Assembly (NCBI RefSeq): GCF_027409185.1
Contig: NC_084460.1
Coordinates: 154,567,569-154,631,568, forward strand
DNA length: 64,000 nt
Direction: 5' to 3'
Origin: Cynocephalus volans
Lineage: Eukaryota; Chordata; Mammalia; Dermoptera; Cynocephalidae
Part shown: positions 1 to 10,852 of the stretch, one piece after another
How positions within the stretch are numbered: the stretch's first letter is position 1
How the letters are laid out: every line of letters starts with the position of its first letter
The notes under the pieces: model-generated
The model's input: only the letters and a program-made list of their open reading frames with translations
Database searches by the model: none
Told to the model about the DNA's origin: nothing
Position numbers and translations under genes: made by a program

Positions 1-161
1 TTGGCTATAGAAGCAGCAGAAGGCTTTTAATGTGACAGTGATTTCTGGTTTTGTTTCTTTTTATCCTGTTAAGAAAGCTTGTTCTGAACTTCCAGTTTTT
101 ACTTTAACAGATAACGACAGCTAGAAAATTGAAATTTTTACTAATTTTCCTTTCTTCCCAG

Positions 162-310
162 GAGCACATTCCCTGTTTGTCCATTTGGATAGTTCCCCTG
201 AGTCTAATTTCTCTAAAGTCCATGAGTCAGACCCCCTTGATGTGCCTCAAGACTCCGCACTTCACATCGAGGATGAGAAGACCATTATGGACGGCATTGA
301 ATCCTCCTTG
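162..310 (+). other. candidate exon-like patch (unidentified)
   Basis: A pyrimidine-rich tract ending in CAG at 159-161 looks like a good splice acceptor. It is followed by about 150 bases of clearly higher GC with several CpGs. One frame (through the ATG at 185) reads a hydrophilic, acidic stretch containing 'SSPESNFSKVHESDPLDV' and 'HIEDEKTIMDG'. After about position 315 the frame becomes hydrophobic, low-complexity and intron-like. I do not recognise the gene and no convincing donor site was found, so it could be an exon fragment, a terminal exon, a retrocopy piece or chance. Confidence 0.2.
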
Positions 311-479
311 TGTTTTTCCATCTCTTCCCGGCTCTTGACTCTGCCTTTCTTTCTTAAATTCAATATAATTATTTCAATTTATTCCTCCATGCCACAGTTC
401 TATTTTTGTGCTATTTATTTATATCTCTGGCTATTTCCTACTTACTTATTACATTGGCACTGCTTATTTTTTTGATTGT

Positions 480-1397
480 TTTCTTCAGCTATACACTCAT
501 ATTGTATATTTATTTATATTTATTTAGTTCTCTTTGCAGTTTATCTGAATTTTGAGCTCTTGTTTTATTGTCTCTATATTTTGACTAAGTTTGTGCATAA
601 TGTTACCTGTATTATGTGTACTGTGGTATATTTATTACCTGAGGCTATGTTTTTTTATAGACAGAATTTCTCATCTGCATGATGCATTGTTTTCTTTCAT
701 TGTTCTAGTAGAGTATATCTGTAATTATTAATAATGTTTAGTATCTTCTTTGAACTTAAGTTTTGTGGGTAGCTCTGTCCGTAACTTCTCATTTTACTCT
801 GACTTAGTGTGGTTGACACCAAATCAAATCTTCTTGACACTTTTTCCACTTGATTAAGATCAGTTTATTTTCCAATGTTAAGCTAGAGTTTGAAGCCTAA
901 ATCTTGTTTTTCATTCTTTTCTCTGAAACACAAAAGTATGAGAAATTGGAAAGAAATGGAGCTGAGCAACACTCTGGGTGAGCATTCCTGGGAGATGTAC
1001 TCTCCTCATTCCTCATAAATGTCTAGTGAAACCTATTCCATATAGCCAAAGACATATGACTTTTCAGGCCTTTAATTGCTCCACCAGCATCTAAACTCGC
1101 TCAATTTTATTCTCTCCAAATTGAAATCTATAATTGAGAATATTTGATACTATGCCCACTCAACTTCTTATGTCAGGAAGCTGGGGTGTTATAAGAAATC
1201 TCACCTGACTCTTGTTGGACCAAAGAGTTGACTCCTTCAGAAGTGCATAATATAAGTTTTTACCCATTTTCCTTTTTATTTTTGCTGGTAAACTTTGACT
1301 TTTATTTTTCTCTGTTTTTTGGTTCTTTGTTAAATTATAGGAGTGTTTTCTCTGACTATTTAAAGTTATTGTATTAATACCTCTATAATAATTCCTG
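480..1397. other. AT-rich stretch, nothing recognised
   Basis: No gene, RNA or clear repeat was recognised here; only short spurious reading frames. Confidence 0.5.
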
Positions 1398-1803
1398 TCT
1401 GTATTAATACTTCATTTACTCTTAGTTTCTTAAACAATAAAATTGGATAATAATAATATTTCATAGTCTTGTTTGGGATATTACCCAAGAAAGGGAATAT
1501 GTAGTGTTTAGTATATAGTCTTGCACAAAGTTGATGACAATTATTAAAATTATTGTTTTACGTATATATATATATATATACACAAAATAATTAGTTATTC
1601 ATTAATACCTATCTGTATTAATACTTCATTTACCCTAAGTTTCTTAAGCAATAAAACTGGGTAATAATAATATTTCATAGCCTTGTTTGGGATATTACTC
1701 AAGAAGAGGAATGTGTAGTGTTTAGTACAGAGCCTTGCATAAAGTTGATAACAATTATTATAATTATTGTTTTATATATATACACAAAATAATTATTGTT
1801 ATT
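1398..1803. repeat. local tandem duplication, about 200-bp unit, two copies
   Basis: The segment starting 'tctgtattaatacttcattt' at 1398 recurs at 1612, an offset of 214 bases. Similarity then runs through 'aataataatatttcatag', 'ttgtttgggatatta' and 'cacaaaataatta'. The copies differ by scattered substitutions, and copy 1 has a longer (TA)n run near 1563-1580. This is an intrachromosomal tandem duplication of AT-rich DNA, not a known transposon. Confidence 0.85.
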
Positions 1804-1819
1804 CATTTCTTAATAAGGT

Positions 1820-4070
1820 ATTTAAACTAGATACATGTACAAATATGATTAAGTTTGAGAGAGAGAGATGGCATTTTTCCCAAATTAATTTATGACAAAA
1901 GCTCTCTTTGGGTATTTTCTTGGAAAAAAAAGTTAAGTGTATTTTTAGGCTATGTATGAAACCTACGCATATTTTAGAATAACTGTGAAGAAAAACATTG
2001 ATTTCTAAAGTAAAATGCCATATTTTTTAAATTTTGGAAATTATATTCTAATGAAACAGATGGAAAAGCTGTAGGTAAACTTGAACTGCCATTAATTATG
2101 TATATCTGTTGGATTTCAACAGCTGGTATCATTATAAATGTTATTAGCCTTATTAGGCATGTATGTAGCATTTTATTTCAAGATGCTTTATAGTCTTTAA
2201 TTAGTGCATAACAATCTTAAGAAATGGATGAGGGTGGTTACATCAATTTCCAAGTAGTGAAAACCAAACTTGAAATGGTTATCTCTACCAGTAATGCTGC
2301 TGGCATTTTAGATATATCATACATTCAAATTCCTAAGTAAGTGCTTACAATCATACTCAGTGTTTTGCTTGAAATTCAGCTTTTATCTAAATATTACAAT
2401 ACTATTTTCTTACCATGTCATTTTTCATGTTCCTGACATGAGACAATTCTCCTTTACACAGTGCTTTTTAAATAAAGACTGGGTGGTGAGGGGAGAATGA
2501 TTATTTTGCTTATTTTTTTCTCTTATTGGAAAAAAAAATCACGTAGGGTTTTAGCAGGGATGTAGTTTATAGAATTTATTTTATTTAAAAAGGGACAAAA
2601 GCAGAAGTTTAAATATCATAAAATATTAAGGTATAACTTCCAAAACATCTTCTGTGTTTCAAAACATAAAAAATTTTATGCACAGCTTGGATGAAAACTA
2701 GAAACTATATGGATTAAACAAAATCTAACATTCTGATCACAATAGTATGTACTAATCAGTCAACCAGCCAAAATTCACTAGGCATTAATCTAGGTATAGG
2801 AGTTCTATTCTGAAAAAGTTAAAACTAACAGAGTGGATAGGATTGTGGATATGATGACTTTTGGTCTTCCTCAAACAGTGAAGACTCAAAGGTATGTAAT
2901 TCTCTTTGAGGAATTTCATGTATATGTAAACACCTTGAAAATGTTTAAAACTATATTGATGATTATATGGAAATTAGAATGTGTATGGATATTAAAAGGA
3001 ATGATTTTATTTAGCTTAAATATAATAAAATAATTTATATAGATTTCACATTGTTCCTTGATACAGCATATTATTTCACTAGTTAAAATTAGTACATTTA
3101 GACATTATTAAGATGTTAATTAGCTGGTTACAGGTAATTGAATATGTTCTCTAATTTTCTACATTTAATATGTCCTTTTCCCTCCCTTATTTACATTCTC
3201 CTGATTACAACTCTAGAAACTGCATATTTTACATGTATTTTTACAGGACAAGTATAAGTTAAAGGGTATTGAGAAGAAAAATTATAAAAAGAGTTGTTGT
3301 TGCATTGTACTTATTAAAACCAAAACAGATATACTATTTGTATATTTTTTAGATGGGTTATCAGGGTGAATTGCAAATTGTCATAGGAATTATTAAGTCA
3401 ACTGAAATAAAAACTATATTATTGCACATGATGCTTGCTTATATTGTCTCAGGAAAAGCACTGCAGGCCAATCATCAATACTAGTATTTTTTAAATAGCC
3501 ATTTGTAAATTGACACTATCCAAAATAACATGAAACAGATTTCAGGAGTAATACCTGGTATAATATTTGAGCCAAATATTACTATATTAAATGATCCCTG
3601 GTATAGATTAAAATATTCACTTTTCTTTGGGAAAAAAAGCTTAAATGCACTGTGTATAGTAATGAAGAAAATATATGAATTTTCCCTAATTTTCTATTTC
3701 AATTCTTGAACTAGCTCTAACATAAGCAAATATTTAAATAATCAAAAATGAATAAGGGCTGTGTTTTTAATTTCTAAAAGGGAATTATATTTGGAAATCA
3801 GATTAAAGACAGAGGTGTTTAAAGCATTATTAATTTAAGAAAACTTTAAAATTACAGACATAAATTATGCTAATAAAGTAGTAATTAAAATGGAATTTCC
3901 TACTACAACTATATTCACAACCATCCCTTTAAAGAGAAAACTACATGAAGTAAATCTATGATTTGATTTATAATCCTATGCATTATGTGAAGATAACTAT
4001 CAATGTAATTGACTTTGTTTGGGTGGTTCACAATTGTTAAAAATATTATGTACCAGTAATTCATTATGTA
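1820..4070. other. AT-rich stretch, nothing recognised
   Basis: No coding sequence or clear repeat family was recognised. Any ancient repeats here are too diverged to name by eye. Confidence 0.45.
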
Positions 4071-4077
4071 CCTTAAA

Positions 4078-4395
4078 GCAGTGGTTCCCAAATTTTGCTG
4101 CATATTAAAATCACCCGAGGCTTCTAAAAATCTGTGTCCAAGTTGCATTGTATGCCAACTAAATTAGATTTTCTGTTGTTTAAACAAAATCAGTGCCTTT
4201 CTGCTGTTGTTTTTTGTTTCCTTTAATTCTCGGTGTTTTCAATACCTATCCAAATTAGACATCAGTTTCTTACAATAGCGTGTCAAACTTAAAATGTGGT
4301 TTCCGATCTAAGAGGCGTGAGGCAGGTCCAAGGTTCCAAACTTGTTCCTCTAACAAGCTTCCAACTGATGCGGTTGCTTTAGGTCCTTGGATTTC
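4078..4395 (+). mobile_element. MER5-like hAT (Charlie) non-autonomous fragment
   Basis: The text 'cagtggttcccaaatttt' followed by 'catattaaaatcaccc' matches the start of MER5-type hAT elements as I remember them. 'cctctaacaagcttccaa' and 'tgatgcggttgctt' near 4350-4375 fit the later part. The middle is diverged or interrupted. Family assignment is from memory. Confidence 0.45.
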
Positions 4396-4399
4396 ACCT

Positions 4400-6285
4400 C
4401 GAGAAGCAAGGTCTTAGAGCAAATTTTTCAATGCAACATTAATTATATACTATGCGAAACTCTAACATAGTATGTGTTTCTGAAAAGAGAGAGCAAAGCT
4501 TTGTGAAATTTGTGATTTCTTCTAAAACTTGCAATTTGTTATAGTGCTATTAATGTTAATTCTATTAAAGTTTAAAAAATTATTGATCATAAGCTTAAGT
4601 TAGGTTTAACATAGGTATTTAGAAATTACTAATGTAGGAAGACATATCGTCTTTTTTGGTAGACTCTTTTCTGTTTGTTCTAATTACCTAGAAGATGTTA
4701 TTTTTCTAAAGTATTTTCAAAGATTTTTAGGCATCAGTAGGATTAGAATTCCTTTTAGTACACAGAAGTTTGAAATAATTTTATCAACATTTCTAGAATG
4801 TTTATTTGTGAATCAACAATAACATTTGAATAGCAGGTTCCAATTATTTTCCTTCACAATAGTTATGATAATGTAAACACTATTCATCTGAAAATCTTAA
4901 AAGCCAAATGCCATAACCTGTTGGTAATCTACAGATTGCTTAATGAATTTTACAATATTTTGACTTGGTTATTCAAGGAGTAATTTTCAAAGGAATTCAA
5001 TCAATATGTATTCTATGCCTCTAATTCTGCAAATTCTGTTCTTTTAACTATGCTGAAGAGATACTAACAGCATTAATTTGCTTCCTTAAATTTACTTTGC
5101 TCCTGTTACTTATATTCAGTAGAAAAATCTCATTTACCTTTACTTAATTACATTTTAATAATCAAAGCAGTACATCTATGCAGCCATTTCTTTTCTAGTT
5201 ATCTTCATATCTGATTAATACAAGTGGCTTTTAAAAATGATCAAGGATATTAACCATCAGATGAAATGGTAATTGAACCTATTTTGATTTTGAATATTGA
5301 CATCCAGGGTTAGAAGAAGTATTCATTATAATTCCCTACAAGTGTTTCTTAGCCATGCCACTTCATAAAGTTGACTAGAATGTATTACCTACATTTAAGC
5401 ACACTTATGTTTTTCCAATTGTTTGGAACCACTACCATCAGTACCATCACAACAACAATATAAAAAGTCTAAGTCATCTTTTGTTTGGTAGGGAAGGGAA
5501 TGCTTAATTGAGGAGGCACAAATTGTATTGAATTTTTAATCAGAATGGAATAGCCATAGAACCTTTTTTGAAATTTATGAGCCAGGGGGAAGTGTAAAAT
5601 ATATCAGATTAATGTGTATTAAAATCACCTATTGAAAGCACACCTCAGATAACATTCTCTAGAATTGTAAAACTTAGGTACTTATCAATGTGTTAAACTA
5701 ACTCACACTTCCATACAGTAGTTGAGGTGATTTAATTATTGTCATGCTGAAAACACACAGGCTATGCTGAGTATGTAATGACTCCTCGAGAAACAATGCC
5801 AATTAGACAGCTACTCCTATTACTGTTCCTGCAGTATGCATTGCTAACAAGGCCCACAAGTCATGTCACTTAGGACACCAAAGCAGAAGCATTCTTTTCT
5901 TGCTCTTATTTGAAAACAAATGGAAAAAGTTATCCGATACAATACTCCAATCTCTCCTATTTAATAGTATTGTCTCTTCTCAGATCTTATTTCCTGAAAA
6001 TATTTTTAAAAACTTTATTTTAGTTTTGAACAAAATTTATTTAAAATCTTTGAAAACTGCAGAAGGAAGTCAAAGTACATATCTAAAATATATAATATAT
6101 GCAACTGAAGAAATATAAATTAACACTTTTAATATACACTTTTTTGTATATCTAGATATTTTACTATGGTGACACTAACAGTGAGAAAACATAACATCGT
6201 AAATAAAATTGAAATTGTAAGTAAATTCCAAAGCTGAAAATTAGACAAATTCATGGTTCTCATGGTCTTTCATCTTTTGAAATAA
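4400..6285. other. AT-rich stretch, nothing recognised
   Basis: No gene or named repeat was recognised in this interval. Confidence 0.45.
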
Positions 6286-6289
6286 TTTT

Positions 6290-6720
6290 GTGCATATAGG
6301 AAAGCTGCAGGATAGTACAGATAGTTCCTGTTCACCTTTCACTAAGCATCCCCCATGATAAACTATAGGTTTTATTTAGATTTCACCAGTTCTTCCACTA
6401 ATATCACTTTTTTTGCTTCTGGGTCGAATCCAGGATCCCAAATTGCATTTAGTTATTCTGTCTTAGTCTCCTACAATCTGTGACATCCCTTCAGTCTTTC
6501 ATTGTCTTTCATGATCCCAACATCTTTCAAGAATTCTGGGCATGATATTGTCTAGAATGCCCCTCAATTTGGATTTGACTGATTTTCTTAATGATTAGAT
6601 TGAGCATATGCAGGTTTTTTCCTGCAAAAATAGCATACAATATTTGCCCTCCTCAGTGAATAGTGCCAAGGATACATAATGTCAACTTGACTGATTACTG
6701 AAAATCAGTCATGATCACTT
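6290..6720 (-). mobile_element. old L1M-type 3' region, antisense
   Basis: The wording 'gatagttcctgttcaccttt', 'tttcaccagttcttccact' and the following lines resemble the complement of an old L1M/L1ME 3' untranslated region. No reading frame remains. Exact ends cannot be fixed by eye. Confidence 0.4.
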
Positions 6721-6879
6721 GATGAAAGTGGTGTTTCTGGTTTTCCTTTTCATAGTTATTACTTTTCCCTTTGTAATTGATAAATATCTTGAGAAATATC
6801 CTTTGAGATTATGCAAATATTTGTTTCTCTTTAAACTTTTGATGTCTAATTTTACATGGAATCAAAACTTAACTATCCT

Positions 6880-8237
6880 ACCCAACAGGCAACATAAAAC
6901 AAACCTTCAGGAGAGATTCTTTCTCTCCAAAAGAAACTCAAGTAACTGAGGAAGCAACTGCTTCACCAGATGACCAAACATCAACATAGAGATACCAGAA
7001 ATATGAAAAAAGCAAGAAACTAGGACACCCCCAAAGGATTGTAATAACACTAAACACAGCAGCCCAATCTACAAGAAGCCCTTGAATTGTCTGTAAAAGA
7101 ATTCTGAGCAGCAAACATAAGGAAACACAGTGAGATACAAGAAGAGACACATAGGCAACACAATGAAATGAGAAAAATAATCCAAGATATGAAGGAGGAA
7201 ACCTACAAAGAGATCAATGCCATAAAAAAAGATGCAGCAGAACTCTTGGAACTGAAAGACTCATTCAACAAAATGAAAACAACATTTGAGAGCTTTAGCA
7301 GCAGACTACAGAAAGCAGAAGGAAGAATCTCTGACCTTGAAGACATTGTTTTTGAAATAACCCAAGCAGACAAAAAAAAAAAAAAAAAAAGAATTTAAAA
7401 AAATGAAGAAAATCTCCAAGAACTATCAGACAGTATCAAGCAAACAAACATCCAAATTATGGGTGTTCCAGAAGGGGAAGAAAAAGAAAAAGGCATTGAG
7501 AACCTATTCAATAATATAATAGTGGAAAATTTCACTGATATTGGTATAGAAATGGATTTCCAGATACAAGAAGCACAAAGATCCCCAAACAAGTTCAATC
7601 CAAAAAGTTCCTCTCTGAGACATACTGTAGTTAAAATGGTAAAAGTCGCAGACGAAGAGAGAATCCTAAAAAGAGCAAGAGAAAAATGTCAAGTCACCTA
7701 TAAGGAAGTCCCAATCAAACTAACAGCAGACTTCTCAGCAGAAACCCTGCCGGCCAGAAGAGAATGGGATGATGTAATTAAAGTATTAAAAGAGAAAAGC
7801 TGCCAACTAAGAATACAATACCGAGCAAGGCTATCCTTCAGATATGAAAGAGATATAGCATATTTCCCAGATAAACAAAAACTATGGGAATTCTCTGCCA
7901 CATGACCAGCCCTTCAAGAAACCCTCAAGGGAGTCCTACACCTGAACGCCCCCCCTGTCCCCAAATAATTCCCACCATGAACACACCAGGAATAATAAAT
8001 CACACTGATAAAAGACATAGGCAAATGAGAAAGAGGAAAAAAAAAAAAAAACCTACATCATTCCACTTCAAAAACCCAACAAACTGTGGAGGTGAAGTCA
8101 TAGGACAGCAAGGAAAGAAAAGAACAAAAGACAATTAAAACAACCACACAAAAGCAATTAAATGACAGGAATCAGACAGTATCTTTCAGTAGCAATGCTA
8201 AATGTTAATGGATTGAACTCCCCACTCAAAAATCATT
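6880..8237 (+). mobile_element. L1 fragment: 5' end, ORF1, start of ORF2
   Basis: An L1 piece containing a 5' part, the ORF1 region and the first codons of ORF2. ORF2 begins near 8163, where 'MTGIRQYLSVAMLNVNGLNS' can be read. Homology stops abruptly at about 8237, so the element has lost its 3' side, unlike ordinary 5'-truncated L1 copies. The ORF1 frame is broken at the A-run near 7373-7390, and another A-run lies at 8040-8050. Confidence 0.8.
7168..7905 (+). pseudogene. L1 ORF1 relic (RNA-binding protein)
   Basis: Two frames together represent L1 ORF1p, the trimeric RNA chaperone of the L1 ribonucleoprotein. 7168-7398 encodes a heptad-rich coiled coil ('LQKAEGRISDLEDIV'). 7459-7905 encodes the RRM-like and C-terminal domains, with 'NIIVENFTDIGIEMDFQIQE', 'RTVVKMVKVAD'-like text and 'SAETLPARREW' visible. 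A frameshift at the poly-A run near 7373 and the loss of ORF2 make it nonfunctional. Confidence 0.85.
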
Positions 8238-9120
8238 TTAGATCTTACTTTCTTCCATTATGACTGTGCTGTTCTAAGGTTGATTTTCAATTTCTCTCAG
8301 TTCTTCTAAATTATTTGCTAGAAACTTTCTGTAAAGGGGAGTTATGACATGCACCCCAATAATTTATTTATTCAATTTATGTACTGACTTATAAAAATAT
8401 GAACTTATTTATTCTATAGCTTACGATGTAATATTGTTATTACTTTTGTTGCTCAAATTGTTCCAGATTTGGCCTTTGGGAGCTCTTTCAGGTGCCTTTT
8501 ATGCCCTTTAAATATGCATACATCTCTGTCTATATCAATCTACATCTATCTATCTATATTGGCATTTCCTTACTTCCTGGCACCAGAAGATGATCTAGGC
8601 TTAACTTTGTTTTCCCTGTCCTACCCCTGTAATCAATAATTTCTCCAAGGGGCCCTTGTGTCTTTTAGAGAATGGTATTTAGAAACCAAAATCAGTGCAC
8701 AAAGTATGCTCATTGCTACAAGAATACCATTTTTTCTAAGGTCTCTTGATAGACAGACCTAGGAAACAAAATTATGTATACTAACTGATGAATACATATA
8801 CATCTATATATATATATGTACCTATTTATCTGAATACATATAAATATATATATTACTTATTTGGTAAAAGCTAGCATACACATAAAATAGGTTTAGAATT
8901 GTAAAATATACACCTGTGAGGAAAAAGAATTACTAAATATTATTCATACAATATAGTATCTGTTTACAATTCTTTTTGTCTTATTTTTATATTACCCAGC
9001 TAAAACCCTATTTTACAAAGCTACAGAGGTTTGTTATTTCCTTACCTACCCTCTTTGGTGTAGTTATTAATTTGAAATATAATAGGTTCATTCGTAACTG
9101 TTCTTCTTCTACTTTCAGCT
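8238..9120. other. AT-rich stretch with small TA/ATCT runs
   Basis: No gene recognised. Short simple repeats such as 'ctatctatctatatt' (near 8545) and 'tatatatatatgta' (near 8806) are present. Confidence 0.45.
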
Positions 9121-9127
9121 TCCCTCT

Positions 9128-9513
9128 GTTAGGACTAAATTGTGCCCCTCCCACTCAAATTCATCTGTTGAAGTCCTAACTCCCAGTGTTACTGTATTTG
9201 AAAATAGAGACTTTAAGGAGGTAATTAAAGTAAAATGTGATCATAAAGGTGGAGCCCTAATCCAATATGACAGGTGTCCTAATAAAAGAAAGAAACACCA
9301 AGAGTGTGCACTCACAGAGACAAAGTCGATATGAGGACACAGCGTGAAGGCGGCCATCTACAAGCCAGGAAGAAAGGTCTAAGAGAAATCATCTCTGCTA
9401 GCATTTTGATCTTGAACTTCCAGCCTCCAGAACTGTGAGAATATAAATGTATGTTGTTTAAGACACACAGTTTTTGGTATTTTGTTATGGTAGCCCTAGC
9501 AAACTAATATACA
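9128..9513 (+). mobile_element. MaLR/MLT1-type solo LTR
   Basis: The stretch runs from 'ctgttaggactaaattgtgc' to 'ctagcaaactaatatac'. It carries the family hallmarks 'gaggacacagcgtgaaggcg', 'cagcctccagaactgtgaga' and 'ttttgttatggtagcc'. This is a mammalian-wide MaLR-type LTR in sense orientation, with no coding content. Subfamily assignment would need RepeatMasker. Confidence 0.75.
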
Positions 9514-9619
9514 CTTCTATTCTGGTTGACTTTTTAAAAATTTAACCACAGTAGAGTTTATTCTTTGTGGTGTACAATTATATGTGATTTCAGACATTTT
9601 AATTAAGATAATTGTTTGA

Positions 9620-10310
9620 ACTCACAAGAAATTTTTTAAAAAATTAGTACAAAGAGGCCCTAACTACTCTTCATCCCCTGTTTCCTAATAGTATCCTCTT
9701 ACATAGATGTATTGTAATATCAAAACCAGAAAACTGGCACTGGTACAATCTATTGAATTTGTTCCAATTCTATGCTCTCATGTGCGCATGCACATGTGTG
9801 TATAATTCTATGCAATTTCTTTGCATGTTAGGATTTGCGTAGCCACCATCACAAACAAGATACAGAATTTTCTCATCACCACAAAGAAATTTTCCTGTGC
9901 TATTCCTGTATAGCTATTTCCATAGACCTAAGCCCTAACCCCTGTCAACCATTAATCTTTTATCTATTTCTATAATTATTCACTGTAAATCTGTCAGATA
10001 AATGGAATCATACAGTATATAAACTTTTCAGATCAGCTTTTTTTCTTTCATCATAATACCCTTGTGATATAGCAAGGTATCATTTATTACTTTCTAGTAT
10101 TCAGAATTCTATGGAGTTTGCTGAATGCATAGATTTATGAATCTACCACCACTGGCATGATATAGAACAGTTTCCTCACTCTAAATATTACCTCATGCTG
10201 CCCTTTGAAATCAACCTTTCTCTCTACTACAAACCCTGGTACCTACTGATATGTTTTTGGTCCCTTTACTTTTTGGCATTTTCCAAAATGTCAGATAAAT
10301 TAAACTATGC
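9620..10310 (-). mobile_element. old L1M/L1ME 3' region, antisense
   Basis: 'atcaaaaccagaaaactggc', 'atgtgtgtataattctatg', 'ataaatggaatcatacagta' and nearby text are typical of the complement of old L1ME-type 3' ends. No frame remains. Confidence 0.6.
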
Positions 10311-10317
10311 AATATAT

Positions 10318-10690
10318 TTTGAACTGAATGTATGTGTATCCCCAAAATTTAAAGATTGAAACTATATCCCTCAACATACTGGTATTAGGAAGTGAGGCTT
10401 TTGACAGATAATTAGAATAGATGAGATCATAAGGGTAGAGACGTCATGAATGGAGTTAATGCCTTCATAAGGCGCATAAGAGAGCTTGCTTTCCTTCTCA
10501 ACTCTACATCATGTGAAGATACAAGAAGTAGGCAGTATGAAACCCAGAAGTGGGCTCTCACCAGAACTCCATCATAATGGCACCCTGTTATTGGACATCC
10601 AGACTCCAGAACTGTAAGAAACAAATTTGTATTATTTATAAGCTGCTGAGTACATGATATTTTGTACCCTTTTGTATCTTGTTTCTTATA
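10318..10690 (+). mobile_element. MaLR/MLT1-type LTR
   Basis: Runs from 'tttgaactgaatgtatgtgt' through 'agactccagaactgtaagaa' to 'tgatattttgtaccctt'. It is the same general LTR family as at 9128, more diverged. It abuts the start of the retrocopy region downstream. Confidence 0.65.
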
Positions 10691-10852
10691 ACTTAAAAAA
10701 TGCACTTAAGATTCATCCAAGTTTCAGTCTCAATCAATAGTACTCTTGCTGCTTGTCTTCTTGGTGGTGTCTTCAGACAGAGGACCAGGTATTTTACGGG
10801 GTTCTTTACTGGGTTCTGGGGACTAGGGTACAGACAAAGAGGCGGTCCACAT

